Shown here: positions 7,854 through 16,086 of the stretch, in pieces
Position numbering within the stretch: position 1 is the first letter of the stretch
Layout of the letters: the number at the start of each line of letters is the position of its first letter
Origin: Conexibacter woesei Iso977N
GTDB lineage: Bacteria > Actinomycetota > Thermoleophilia > Solirubrobacterales > Solirubrobacteraceae
Reading direction: 5' to 3'
DNA length: 64,000 nt
Assembly (NCBI RefSeq): GCF_000424625.1
Contig: NZ_AUKG01000001.1
Span: forward strand, 1 to 64,000
Notes under the pieces: model-generated
The model's database searches: none
What the model was told of the DNA's origin: nothing
Seen by the model: only the letters and a program-made list of their open reading frames with translations
Translations under genes and position numbers: made by a program

Positions 7854-8774
7854 GTGCTCGCCTTCCGCCCCCGAACCAGGACCGCCGCCGCGCCGACCGG
7901 TGTGGCGCCCTACGCGGTCGCGGTTCGTGAGGAGGTCATGGTCGTCGAGCCCACGCGCTGGGGTCTGGTCGACGACCTCGAAGCGCTCGTGCTCCCGCCG
8001 AGCCTGCGGCGCTGCGTGACCACACGCTCCGACGGTGCGGCGCTCGTCGTCCGGACCGGCTTCCAGCCGACCGCCGACGCCGCGGTCGCCGAGCTCGCCG
8101 CGCTGCGCGGCCGCCTCACGGCGGCGGTCGGGCGCGACGGCCTGCGCGTCGCCGCGGCCGGGGCCCACCCCGAGCACCACGTCACGTTCGGCCTCCAGGT
8201 CGACGTCGCGATCGCCGACGCCCACCGCGCCGAGCTCGCCCACGAGCGCCTCCGCGCACACCTCCCGCTGCTGCTCGCGCTCGCCGCCAACGCGCCGTTC
8301 CGCGACGGCGCCGAGACCGGGCGGGCGACCGTCCGGACCCAGGACCCCGAGCAAGACCTACAACTCGCGCCGGACCGCCTGACCGTCACGGTCTGCGACG
8401 CCCAGACGCGCGTGGCCGACGCGGGCGCGCTCGCCGCGCTCGTCCAGAGCCTCACGCGCATGGAGGCGACGCGCCGCCGCGGCCACCGCCACGAAGCCGC
8501 AGCCACAACCGCAGCCGCGCTCGACCGCGACCGCGCCGCCCGCGCAGGCCTCGACCCCCAGGCCCAGGACCGCCTCACGCGCCTGCTCGCCGAGTGCGCG
8601 CCGCACGCGAACGCGCTGCGCGCCCAGCGCCGGCTCGAAGCGACCCGCGAGCTCGCCGCCCACTCCGGCGCCCACCGCCAGCGCGTCAGCGCGCGCCTGC
8701 GGCCCGGCGAGCCGAACGGCGGCCGCCGCCTGCGCGCGCTCACCGCTGCGCTGAGCGCGGCCTACAGCGCCTAG
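7854..8774 (+). CDS. Shortened GCS2/YbdK-like carboxylate-amine ligase homologue
   Basis: 306 residues from GTG. I see the frame of the glutamate-cysteine ligase type 2 family: an N-terminal VREEVMVVEP where the family has a (G)xEEEFxLVD strand, HHVTFGLQVD in place of HVHVG, then LPLLLALAANAPF and, near the C-terminus, VTVCDAQTRVADAGALAALVQ. Between the last two the usual long stretch, roughly 50 residues, is reduced to a short linker. The second His of HVHVG and the EEE cluster are altered. Either a non-catalytic relative or a decaying gene with an intact frame. The C-terminal 80 residues are helical, rich in Arg, Ala and His. Start uncertain: GTG 7854, 7852 and later codons are possible. 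Confidence 0.65.
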   Translation: MLAFRPRTRTAAAPTGVAPYAVAVREEVMVVEPTRWGLVDDLEALVLPPSLRRCVTTRSDGAALVVRTGFQPTADAAVAELAALRGRLTAAVGRDGLRVAAAGAHPEHHVTFGLQVDVAIADAHRAELAHERLRAHLPLLLALAANAPFRDGAETGRATVRTQDPEQDLQLAPDRLTVTVCDAQTRVADAGALAALVQSLTRMEATRRRGHRHEAAATTAAALDRDRAARAGLDPQAQDRLTRLLAECAPHANALRAQRRLEATRELAAHSGAHRQRVSARLRPGEPNGGRRLRALTAALSAAYSA

Positions 8775-9202
8775 GTCGCCGCGGGCGCAGCAGCGGCCGC
8801 AGCCGCGCCCGGCGCGTTGGCCGGCAACTGCTCGGCCAGCACCGCGCGGTGCGTCGGCGCCGCCTTCTCCCACGCCGCGCGACCCTCCGGCGTGATGTGC
8901 GCGTAGATCCCGCGGCGGTCGTTGGCGCACATCGCGCGCTGGACCAGCCCTGCGGTCTCCAACCGCCCGATCAGCCGGGACAGCGCGGACTGCGACAGGC
9001 AGACCGCCTCGGCCAGATCCTGCATGCGCCGTCCGTCGCCACCCTCGGTGGTCGCCAGGCGCTCCAGGACCTCGAACTCGCTCAGGCCGATGCCGTGCTC
9101 ACGCTCCAGCGCCTTGTCGAGTGCGCCGGAGACCTTGGCGTGGCAGACGGCCACCCCGCGCCACTGCTCTACGAGCGAAGCGGAGTCAGCATCCGTTGAC
9201 AT
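8771..9202 (-). CDS. MarR family transcriptional regulator
   Basis: 143 residues. The winged helix is clear: LSEFEVLERLATTEGGDGRRMQDLAE, recognition helix SQSALSRLIGRLETAGLV, wing CANDRRGIYAHITPEG, followed by a helical dimerisation tail and an Ala-rich end. MarR dimers usually repress their own promoter and a neighbouring transporter until a ligand binds. It is divergent from an MFS drug-type exporter with 87 bases between the start codons, which hold three spaced copies of a TTGCAC-like motif. The ATG at 9202 fits the divergent promoter. Confidence 0.92.
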   Translation of the reverse strand: MSTDADSASLVEQWRGVAVCHAKVSGALDKALEREHGIGLSEFEVLERLATTEGGDGRRMQDLAEAVCLSQSALSRLIGRLETAGLVQRAMCANDRRGIYAHITPEGRAAWEKAAPTHRAVLAEQLPANAPGAAAAAAAPAAT

Positions 9203-9233
9203 GCGCACGATTATACCAAGACCCGAACAACAT

Positions 9234-9278
9234 TTGCGTTCACATCCTTTGCACAAGCATTCGTTGCACGTGCATGTA
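9234..9278. promoter_or_regulatory. Three 15-bp-spaced repeats in the marR-MFS divergent promoter
   Basis: Three copies of a motif TTGC-(4)-(A/C)AT begin at 9234, 9249 and 9264, exactly 15 bases apart (TTGCGTTCACAT, TTGCACAAGCAT, TTGCACGTGCAT). The last contains the perfect palindrome TGCACGTGCA (9265-9274). The region is clearly richer in A/T than its surroundings. It is the natural place for the MarR operator and for both promoters; TATATT at 9277-9282 lies just before the MFS start. Binding is inferred. Confidence 0.55.
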
Positions 9279-9289
9279 TATTGTCCCAC

Positions 9290-10735
9290 ATGGCCCCTCT
9301 CCCCTCCGCCACCCGGCACGTCACAGAGACCAACTGGAACGCCCGCACCTGGGCCGCCCTGATGCTCCTCTGCGGCGTGCTCTTCCTCGACGGGCTCGAC
9401 GTCTCGATGGTCGGCGTCGCGCTCCCGTCGATCCGCGCCGACCTCGGCCTGACCACCGCCCAGCTGCAGTGGGTCGTCTCCGGCTACGTGCTCGGCTACG
9501 GCGGCCTGCTGCTGCTCGGCGGCCGCGCCGCCGACCTCCTCGGCCGCCGCCGCGTCCTGATCGCGGGCATGACGGTCTTCACGCTCGCGTCCGCCGTCGG
9601 CGGGCTCGTCTCCGACCCCAACCTGCTGATCGCCACGCGCTTCCTGAAGGGCGCATCGGCCGCGTTCACCGCGCCCGCCGGCCTCAGCTACATCACGACC
9701 ACGTTCGCCGAGGGCCCCGTCCGCAACAAGGCGCTCTCGGTCTACACCGCGTTCGGCGCGTCCGGCTTCAGCTCCGGGCTGATCCTCGGCGGCCTGCTCA
9801 CCGAGGCCGGCTGGCGCTTCACGTTCCTGCTCCCCGTCCCGTTCGCGCTGTTCATCCTCGCCGCCGCGCCGCGGCTGCTGCAGAAGGACGCGCCGTCCGA
9901 GGGCCCGCGCCCGGGCTTCGACATCCCCGGCGCGGTCACGCTGACCACCGGCATGCTGCTGTTCGTCCGGACCGTCGTCCGCGCGCCGGACGTCGGCTGG
10001 ACCTCGGCGACCACGCTGATCTCCTTCGTGCTCGCCATCGCCCTGCTCACCGCGTTCATCGCGATCGAGCGGCGCACCAAGCACCCGCTCGTGCGCCTCG
10101 GCATCCTCAGGCAGGGCCACATCGTGCGGGCCAACCTCGGCGCGATGGCGACGGCCGGCTCGTACTTCGGCTTCCAGTTCGTCGGGACCCTGTACTTCCA
10201 GTCGGTCCTCGGCTGGAGCGCGCTGGAGACCGCGCTGGCGTTCCTGCCCGCCGGCCTGCTCGTCGCGTTCGGCTCGACCCGCGTCGGCCCGCTCGTCAAC
10301 CGGTTCGGCACCGCGCCGCTGATGGCGATCGCGTTCATCAGCTTCGCTGCCGGCTACGCGCTGTTCCTGCGCGTGGACCTCGACCCCACGTACATCACGA
10401 TGATCCTGCCGACGATGATCCTGATCGGGATCGGCTTCGCGCTCGGCTTCCCCAGCTTCAACATGCAGGGGACGACCGGCGTCGCCGACCACGAGCAGGG
10501 GCTCGCGTCCGGCCTGATCAACACGTCGTTCCAGGTCGGCGGCGCGATCACGCTCGCGATCGTCTCCGCCGTCATCGGCGACGTCGAGCCCGGCAGCGGC
10601 TCGCAGTTCCTGCACGACTCGCACACGGCTGTCGGAGTGGTGACCGGCGTCGCCGCCCTCGGACTGGTCAGCGCCCTCAGCGGCCTGGCCCTGCGCCGGC
10701 GCCCTGCGCTGGCGGTCGATCGCGCCGGCGCCTGA
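9290..10735 (+). CDS. MFS transporter, DHA2 (EmrB/QacA) drug-efflux type
   Basis: 481 residues with about 14 membrane segments. Segment 1 carries FLDGLDVSMVGVALPSI (motif D1 type). The loop between segments 2 and 3 has GGRAADLLGRRRVL (motif A), and LILGGLLTEAGWRFTFLLPVPF is the motif C region of proton antiporters. It should export a lipophilic compound in exchange for protons; the substrate is unknown. Control by the divergent MarR protein is likely from gene order and the repeat-bearing promoter. The ATG at 9290 is preferred over a TTG nine bases upstream. Confidence 0.92.
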   Translation: MAPLPSATRHVTETNWNARTWAALMLLCGVLFLDGLDVSMVGVALPSIRADLGLTTAQLQWVVSGYVLGYGGLLLLGGRAADLLGRRRVLIAGMTVFTLASAVGGLVSDPNLLIATRFLKGASAAFTAPAGLSYITTTFAEGPVRNKALSVYTAFGASGFSSGLILGGLLTEAGWRFTFLLPVPFALFILAAAPRLLQKDAPSEGPRPGFDIPGAVTLTTGMLLFVRTVVRAPDVGWTSATTLISFVLAIALLTAFIAIERRTKHPLVRLGILRQGHIVRANLGAMATAGSYFGFQFVGTLYFQSVLGWSALETALAFLPAGLLVAFGSTRVGPLVNRFGTAPLMAIAFISFAAGYALFLRVDLDPTYITMILPTMILIGIGFALGFPSFNMQGTTGVADHEQGLASGLINTSFQVGGAITLAIVSAVIGDVEPGSGSQFLHDSHTAVGVVTGVAALGLVSALSGLALRRRPALAVDRAGA

Positions 10736-10775
10736 AGTGCCTGAGTAGCCCCTCCCTCCCCAACCCCCAGAGTGC

Positions 10776-10805
10776 CCCGGGCCGGTTCGTCAGGACCGGC
10801 CCGGG
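10776..10805. terminator. Perfect 11-bp hairpin between MFS and ppx genes
   Basis: CCCGGGCCGGT (10776-10786) pairs perfectly with ACCGGCCCGGG (10795-10805) around an 8-base loop. There is no T tract. It follows the MFS gene by 40 bases, so it may end that transcript. Its right arm ends only 14 bases before the ATG of the phosphatase gene, so it could also shape translation of that gene. Confidence 0.55.
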
Positions 10806-10819
10806 TACTCTCCGGGCCG

Positions 10820-12328
10820 ATGGCCGCCGAACGCCGCATCGCCGTCTGCGACCTGGGGTCCAACTCGTTCCGCCTCGTCGTGTTCACCGCCGCCGACGGC
10901 TGGTGGCGCCGGACCGACGAGATCCACGAGCCCGTCCGGATCGGCGCCGGGCTCGCGGAGACAGGCAAGCTCTCCGAGGACGGGATCGCCCGCGGCCTCG
11001 CCACCGCCGAGGTCTTCGCGCACTTCTGCGAGGCGGTCGGGATCGACGACATCGACGCAGTCGCGACCTCCGCGATCCGCGACGCGACCAACGCGGAGGA
11101 CTTCCTGACCCGCGCCGCGCTCCCGGTCCGGGTGCTGTCCAAGGAGGAGGAGGCCCGCATGGGCTACCTCGCCGCGGTCAACTCCACCACCTTGTCCGAC
11201 GGCGCCGTCCTCGACCTCGGCGGCGGCTCGATGCAGCTCGTCCACGTCAAGTCGCGGATCGCCGCCGAGCTGGGCTCGTGGCCGCTGGGCGCGGTCCGGA
11301 TGACCGAGCGCTTCGGCCTCGGCGACGGCGTGGCGTCCAAGAGGCAGTTGAAGGCCTTGCGCGAGCACGTCGCGCGTGAGCTGGAGGCCAGCGACTGGAT
11401 CGCCCGCTCCGGCGACCGGCTGGTCGGGATCGGCGGGACCGTCCGCAACCTGGCGGCCGCCGTGCAGCGCGCCGAGGGCGTCCCGGAGTTCGGCGTCCAG
11501 GGCTACGTCGTCGAGCACGACGCGCTGAGCGACCTGGTCCAGCGGCTCGCCGCCGTCGAGCCCGACGAGCGCGCGAAGGTGCCGGGCATCAAGTACTCGC
11601 GCGCCGACCTGATCCTCGCCGGCGCCGCGGTGGTCGAGGCGGTCCTGGACCTCGGCGGCTTCCCGGCGATCGAGGCGACCGAGGCCGGCCTGCGCGAGGG
11701 CGTGTTCTTCGACAACTACCTCGAGGGCGACCCGCCGCTGTTCGACGACGTCCGGCGGTCGAGCGTCCTGAACCTCGCGCTGCAGTACCACATGGACCAG
11801 GCCCACACCGAGCACGTGGCGCGCCTGGCGATCGGCCTGTTCGACGACACCGCAGCCGCCGGGCTGCACCCGGGCGACGCGCGCGAGCGCGAGCTGCTGT
11901 GGAGCGCGTGCGTCCTGCACGACATCGGGATGAGCGTCGACTACGACGACCATCACAAGCACTCCAAGTACTTGGTGTTGAACTCCGGGCTGCCCGGCTT
12001 CACCCAGCGCGAGGTCGCGATCATCGGCCAGGCCGTGCGCTTCCACCGCAAGGGGATGCCGAACGCCGGCGGCTTCGAGAAGCTCCTGCGCAAGGGCGAC
12101 GACGCGATCCTGGATCGCTGCGCATTGTTCCTGCGGTTGGCCGAGGACCTGGAGCGCTCGCGCGACCAGCTCGTCAGGGAGGTCGGCGTGCACGTCAACG
12201 GCGGCGACGAGGTCCACCTGGCGCTGCACGCGGCCGGCGACGTCCGGGTCGCGCGCTGGGCCGCGGGGCGCGAGGTCGAGCTGTTCCGGCGCGCGCTCGG
12301 GCGCGGGCTGACGCTCGACGCCGCCTAG
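10820..12328 (+). CDS. Ppx/GppA exopolyphosphatase with C-terminal HD domain
   Basis: 502 residues from ATG 10820. The N-terminal two-thirds are the ASKHA-fold phosphatase: CDLGSNSFRLVVF (phosphate 1), KEEEARMGYLA, LDLGGGSMQL (phosphate 2) and GIGGTVRNLAA. The C-terminal third is an HD-type helical domain with LWSACVLHDIGMSVDY and VRFHRKG, as in E. coli Ppx and GppA. It should cut terminal phosphates from polyphosphate or pppGpp in the cytosol; which of these is not decided by sequence. No Shine-Dalgarno sequence is seen, and a strong hairpin lies just before the start. It meets the EAL gene tail to tail with a 4-base overlap. Confidence 0.92.
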   Translation: MAAERRIAVCDLGSNSFRLVVFTAADGWWRRTDEIHEPVRIGAGLAETGKLSEDGIARGLATAEVFAHFCEAVGIDDIDAVATSAIRDATNAEDFLTRAALPVRVLSKEEEARMGYLAAVNSTTLSDGAVLDLGGGSMQLVHVKSRIAAELGSWPLGAVRMTERFGLGDGVASKRQLKALREHVARELEASDWIARSGDRLVGIGGTVRNLAAAVQRAEGVPEFGVQGYVVEHDALSDLVQRLAAVEPDERAKVPGIKYSRADLILAGAAVVEAVLDLGGFPAIEATEAGLREGVFFDNYLEGDPPLFDDVRRSSVLNLALQYHMDQAHTEHVARLAIGLFDDTAAAGLHPGDARERELLWSACVLHDIGMSVDYDDHHKHSKYLVLNSGLPGFTQREVAIIGQAVRFHRKGMPNAGGFEKLLRKGDDAILDRCALFLRLAEDLERSRDQLVREVGVHVNGGDEVHLALHAAGDVRVARWAAGREVELFRRALGRGLTLDAA

Positions 12329-14004
12329 GCGACGTCGGCGCTCAGCAGCGTCGAACGCTCAGGCTCTGCGAGCGCGTCCTCGGGCCGTGCGGGCCGCCCG
12401 TAGAGGTAGCCCTGCACCATCGGGCAGCCCATCTCGCGCAGCAGCTCGTCCTGGCCGGCGGTCTCGACGCCCTCGGCGATCACGGTCAGGCCCATGCGGC
12501 GCGCGAGCGTCAGGACCGCCTCGACGACCGCGCGGTCCTGGGTGGAGTCGACGAGGTCGGCGACGAACGAGCGGTCGACCTTGACGACGTCGACCGGCAG
12601 CGCCTTGAGGTGCGTGAGCGACGAGTAGCCGAGGCCGAAGTCGTCGAGCGCGACCCGCACGCCGAGGATGCGCAGGGCCTCGAGCGCGCGGCGGGCGACC
12701 TCCGGCCGCCTCAGCACCGCGGTCTCGGTGACCTCGAGGCAGATCGACCCGGGCGGGACGCCGGTCTCGCGCAGCGCGCGCTCGACGACCGCGACGAAGT
12801 CGGCCTGGCCGAGCTGGCGCGCAGACACGTTGACCGAGACCCAGAGGTCGCGGCCCTGCGCGCGCCACTGCGCGAGCTGGCGGCAGGACTCCTCCAGGAC
12901 CCAGGCGCCGATCGGGACGATCAGGCCGTCGTCCTCGGCGATCCTCAGGAACGCGCCGGGCGCGAGCTCGCCGCGGTCCGGATGGTCCCAGCGCAGGAGC
13001 GCTTCGCAACCGACGACTTCTGAGGATCCCTCAGCGCCCATCGAGACGAGCGGCTGGAAGACGACGCGCAGCTCGCCGCGCTGGAGCGCGCCGCGGAGCT
13101 GGGCGGCGAGCTCGAGGCGGCGGCGGACCTCCTCGGCCAGCGCGGCGTCGAAGACCTCGGCGCGGCCGAGGCCCTGGGTCTTCGCGCGGCGCAGCGCGAC
13201 GTCGGCGTCGCGGATCAGGTCCTCGGCGTCGACGCCCGGTTCGCGGGCGACGGCGACGCCGACGCTGCCGGTCACGGTGATCAGGCCGCCGCGCGTCGGG
13301 ACGGGGCGGCTGAACGCGCCGTGGACGCGCTCGATGACGGCCTCGATGCCGTGGGCGCCGCCGTCCGCGAGGCCCTCGGCGACCACCAGGAAGCGGTCGC
13401 CGCCGAAGCGGCCGACGGTGTCGGCGGCGCGCAGGCGCTCGCTCAGGCGGTCGGCGATCGCGCGCAGGACGAGGTCGCCCGCGACGTGGCCGTGCGTGTC
13501 GTTGATGGTGGTGAGGTCGTCGACGTCGACCAGGAGCGCGACGGCGGCGCCGGCGCTGCGGCCGAGGCGCGCGATCGCGGCGCCGAGGCGGTCGACGGTC
13601 AGCGCGCGGTTGGCGACGCCGGTGAGCGCGTCGTGGAGCGAGTGGCGCTCGAGCTCCTTGCGCGTCGTGATGTCCTTGGCGACCGCGGTCCACTCGGTGC
13701 CGTCCCAGCGAGAGGACCACAGCAGCCAGCGCCAGACGCCGTCGCGGGTGCGCAGGCGGTTCTCGTAGCGCGTGGTGCACGGGTCCGGGCCGGTGGCGCG
13801 CGCGATCTCCTGGCAGGTGCGCTCGACATCCTCCGGATGGACGAAGTTCAGGAACGGCTCGGCCATCAGCTCGTCGCGGGACCAGCCGAGGACGGCTTCC
13901 CACTCCGGGTTCAGACACGTGAAGTAGCCGCGGCGATCCGCGATGGCGAGCAGGTCTGGGGAGCCTTCGAAGAAGCGCTCCACGTCCCCCTTGGACGACC
14001 CCAT
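12325..14004 (-). CDS. PAS-GGDEF-EAL protein (c-di-GMP phosphodiesterase type)
   Basis: 559 residues. PAS domain at about 5-125 (FFEGSPDLLAIADRRGYFTCLNPEWEAVLGWS and RYENRLRTRDGVWRWLLWSS), GGDEF domain about 130-290, EAL domain about 300-550. The cyclase signature reads RFGGDRFLVV, so the Glu of GGDEF is Arg and cyclase activity is doubtful, although GTP binding may remain. The EAL domain looks complete: CEALLRW, LEVTETAVL, LDDFGLGYSS, VKVDRSFV and AEGVET. The likely role is hydrolysis of c-di-GMP under control of the PAS sensor. No membrane segment is present. Confidence 0.92.
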   Translation of the reverse strand: MGSSKGDVERFFEGSPDLLAIADRRGYFTCLNPEWEAVLGWSRDELMAEPFLNFVHPEDVERTCQEIARATGPDPCTTRYENRLRTRDGVWRWLLWSSRWDGTEWTAVAKDITTRKELERHSLHDALTGVANRALTVDRLGAAIARLGRSAGAAVALLVDVDDLTTINDTHGHVAGDLVLRAIADRLSERLRAADTVGRFGGDRFLVVAEGLADGGAHGIEAVIERVHGAFSRPVPTRGGLITVTGSVGVAVAREPGVDAEDLIRDADVALRRAKTQGLGRAEVFDAALAEEVRRRLELAAQLRGALQRGELRVVFQPLVSMGAEGSSEVVGCEALLRWDHPDRGELAPGAFLRIAEDDGLIVPIGAWVLEESCRQLAQWRAQGRDLWVSVNVSARQLGQADFVAVVERALRETGVPPGSICLEVTETAVLRRPEVARRALEALRILGVRVALDDFGLGYSSLTHLKALPVDVVKVDRSFVADLVDSTQDRAVVEAVLTLARRMGLTVIAEGVETAGQDELLREMGCPMVQGYLYGRPARPEDALAEPERSTLLSADVA

Positions 14005-14055
14005 GCTCCGTGGGTCGGCCCGATTAGCTGAGAACTTGAGCGTTCCTGTGCCGGA

Positions 14056-14388
14056 TCATTCGTCCGGCTGGCCGTAACGGCCCGGCCCGACGGTGATCTG
14101 GCGCTCGGCGGCGACAGCCTCGACGACATCGGCTTCCTCGGCTTCGCGCTCGAGGTCCTCGTCGTGCTGGCCGTCGCAGAGCACGCGGAAGTTGCCGGTC
14201 ACGCCGCTGTCGGCGTGGATCGTGATGCCCGGCAGGATCTCCTCGCCCTCGTCGAAGCCGAGGCGCTCCAGGTCGAAGTGCGCCAGCCCGATCCCGTACG
14301 CGTTGTGCGTGGGGTTCTCGCGATCGTGGGCGTTGATCGCGATCTGGAAGGCCTTGAGGTTCTTGGCGATCTTCGACGTGTCGGACAT
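14056..14388 (-). CDS. Conserved-looking acidic protein, unknown
   Basis: 110 residues, acidic, no signal or membrane segment. It opens with an amphipathic helix (SKIAKNLKAFQIAINAHDRENP), followed by a beta-rich middle (GLAHFDLERLGFDEGEEILPGITIHADSGVTGNFRVLCDG) and a Glu-rich tail. I do not recognise the family. It starts nine bases after the stop of the ketopantoate-reductase-like gene on the same strand, so they are probably co-transcribed. Confidence 0.7.
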   Translation of the reverse strand: MSDTSKIAKNLKAFQIAINAHDRENPTHNAYGIGLAHFDLERLGFDEGEEILPGITIHADSGVTGNFRVLCDGQHDEDLEREAEEADVVEAVAAERQITVGPGRYGQPDE

Positions 14389-14397
14389 GCGCTGGGG

Positions 14398-15243
14398 CTA
14401 GAGGCTACCGATGTCGGTGACGAGCCTCGCGACGGTGGGCGTGTCGATCCCATGACGCTCCGCGGCGCGCAGCACGGCGCCGCCGATGGCGTCCAGCTCG
14501 TTGTCGCTCCGCCCCGCACCGACATCCGCGCGCAGCGACGACGACGCCGCGTCCGGGAGCGCATCCTGCTCGGCGATCACGGCGTCCGGATCGACGTCGG
14601 CGCCCTCGGCCCTGGCGACCTGCGCAACTTCCCGTGCAACCGCGGCGGCGGTCTCGCGCACCTCACCGAGCGGCCGGTCCGCGGCGGTCGTAGCAAGCGC
14701 GATCCCGGCCAACCGCGACAACTTGGTCCACAGCACATCCGCCTCGCTGCCACCGACCCTGTTCTCGATGCCGGCCTGCGTGAGCACATCGGTCAGCGCG
14801 GGCGCTCCGGGCTCGGCCACCGTGACCGTCAGGAACGGCGCCCGATGCACGATCACCGTCCGCCCCTCACGGTGCGCCTGCACCCGCACACTGCCGGCGA
14901 CCACATTCGCGAACCGCCGCCGCAGCACATCCATGTGATCAACCCCATTAAGAAGAGGCACAACCACCTCCGGCTCCCCCGCGATCCGCTCCAGAGCAGC
15001 GGCCAACTGCGGCGCCTTCACCGCAACGACGAGCGCACCCGGCGGCGTCTCCATCGCGGTGACCGCCGGCACCATCTCGACGTGATCGCCAAACGACGGC
15101 GACCGCACCTCGATCCCGCGCTCCCCGATCGCCTCGACCGACGCCTCCGTCGTCACGATCGCCGTCTGCACACCGGCCCGCTGCAGCTCCGCACCGATGA
15201 GCGCGCCAACCGCGCCGGACCCCAGGATGGCAATGGACGACAT
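14398..15243 (-). CDS. 2-dehydropantoate 2-reductase family protein
   Basis: 281 residues. An N-terminal Rossmann fold with SIAILGSGAVGALIGAEL (GxGxxG) binds NADP. The middle has VAVKAPQLAAAL, and PLLNGVDHMDVL matches the LxNG-type loop with the active-site Asn of PanE. WTKLSRLAGI starts the helical C-terminal domain, corresponding to the (W/K)xK(L)xxN region, although here the second motif Asn is not obvious. PanE reduces ketopantoate in pantothenate synthesis; many family members have other 2-oxoacid substrates, and no pantothenate genes are nearby. Its ATG overlaps that of a small divergent membrane protein on a CATG. Confidence 0.85.
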   Translation of the reverse strand: MSSIAILGSGAVGALIGAELQRAGVQTAIVTTEASVEAIGERGIEVRSPSFGDHVEMVPAVTAMETPPGALVVAVKAPQLAAALERIAGEPEVVVPLLNGVDHMDVLRRRFANVVAGSVRVQAHREGRTVIVHRAPFLTVTVAEPGAPALTDVLTQAGIENRVGGSEADVLWTKLSRLAGIALATTAADRPLGEVRETAAAVAREVAQVARAEGADVDPDAVIAEQDALPDAASSSLRADVGAGRSDNELDAIGGAVLRAAERHGIDTPTVARLVTDIGSL

Positions 15244-15496
15244 GCCGCCATCGTGGCATGATGCCGCCGTCTTGGCGCCTCCCCGCTATCTCGAAGGCGG
15301 CACCCGCCGACGTCCACGCCGCTTCCACCGGTTCCGCGAGTGGCTGGCATGGACCGTGGGGTCGGTGCTCGCCTGGGCGGTCATCGCCGGCCAGACGAAC
15401 GACAGCGCGCTCGGCAACGACCTCTACTGGGGCGCGTGGGCCGTTGTGATCGTCTGGAGCGCCCACCGGAGGCGGCGCACCAAGGCCGGCAGCTAG
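15242..15496 (+). CDS. Small basic membrane protein, unknown
   Basis: 84 residues from ATG 15242 (in-frame ATGs at 15227 and 15233 are alternatives). A basic N-terminal third (GGTRRRPRRFHRFREW) is followed by two hydrophobic stretches, WLAWTVGSVLAWAVIAG and LYWGAWAVVIVWSA, and a basic tail. This is a two-span inner-membrane topology with both ends inside by the positive-inside rule. No family recognised. It converges on the LOG gene with a 4-base overlap. Confidence 0.5.
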   Translation: MPPSWHDAAVLAPPRYLEGGTRRRPRRFHRFREWLAWTVGSVLAWAVIAGQTNDSALGNDLYWGAWAVVIVWSAHRRRRTKAGS

Positions 15497-16086
15497 GTCT
15501 GGTCCTCGTCCTGCAGCCAGCGGGTGGTCTTGGGGGATTCCCAGGACTCCATCGTGTCGAGCAGGGTGATGGGGTTGGGGTCGGAGATGAGGAACTTGCG
15601 GTGGTCGACCGAGATGAAGGACTCGGTCGTCATGTGGTCGAGGAGCGCCACCAAGGGCTGGTAGAAGCCGTCGACGTCGAGCAGGGCGATCGGCTTGCGG
15701 TGCAGGCCGAGCTGCGACCACGACAACATCTCGATGACCTCCTCGAGCGTGCCGATGCCGCCGGGCAGCACCAGGAACGCGTCGGAGAGGTCGGCCATCA
15801 GCATCTTGCGCTCGTGCATGGTGTCGACGACGCGCAGGTCGGTGACGCGCTTGTGGGCGACCTCGCGGTCGTCGAGGAACTTCGGGATCACGCCGATGAC
15901 CTCGCCGCCCGCCTCGAGCGCCGTGTCGGCCAGGACGCCCATGAGGCCGTTCGAGCCGCCGCCGTAGACGACGCCGGACCCGCGCCCGACGAGCTCCGTG
16001 ATCGCCGCACGCGACGCCTCGGCGTACTCCGGCCGCGCGCCGTCGGTCGAGCCCGCGTAGACGGCGACGCGCGCGAAGCGGCTCAT
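15493..16086 (-). CDS. LOG family protein (cytokinin riboside 5'-monophosphate phosphoribohydrolase-like)
   Basis: 197 residues from ATG 16086. The nucleotide-binding site of the LOG/TIGR00730 family is present as YGGGSNGLMG and LPGGIGTLEEVIEMLSW (PGGxGTxxE). Family enzymes cut N6-modified AMP into the free base and ribose 5-phosphate; older labels call them lysine decarboxylases. It is the last gene of a run of four with 4-base overlaps (DUF35, Ltp2-like, AGPS-like, LOG), so it is translated together with lipid-type enzymes, an unexpected partner set. Confidence 0.88.
   Translation of the reverse strand: MSRFARVAVYAGSTDGARPEYAEASRAAITELVGRGSGVVYGGGSNGLMGVLADTALEAGGEVIGVIPKFLDDREVAHKRVTDLRVVDTMHERKMLMADLSDAFLVLPGGIGTLEEVIEMLSWSQLGLHRKPIALLDVDGFYQPLVALLDHMTTESFISVDHRKFLISDPNPITLLDTMESWESPKTTRWLQDEDQT

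Noticed and set aside
8771-10624. A 617-residue minus-strand frame fusing an Asp/Arg-rich region to MarR
   Set aside because: Only the last 143 residues are a protein family; the rest is antisense to the MFS gene and crosses the divergent promoter.
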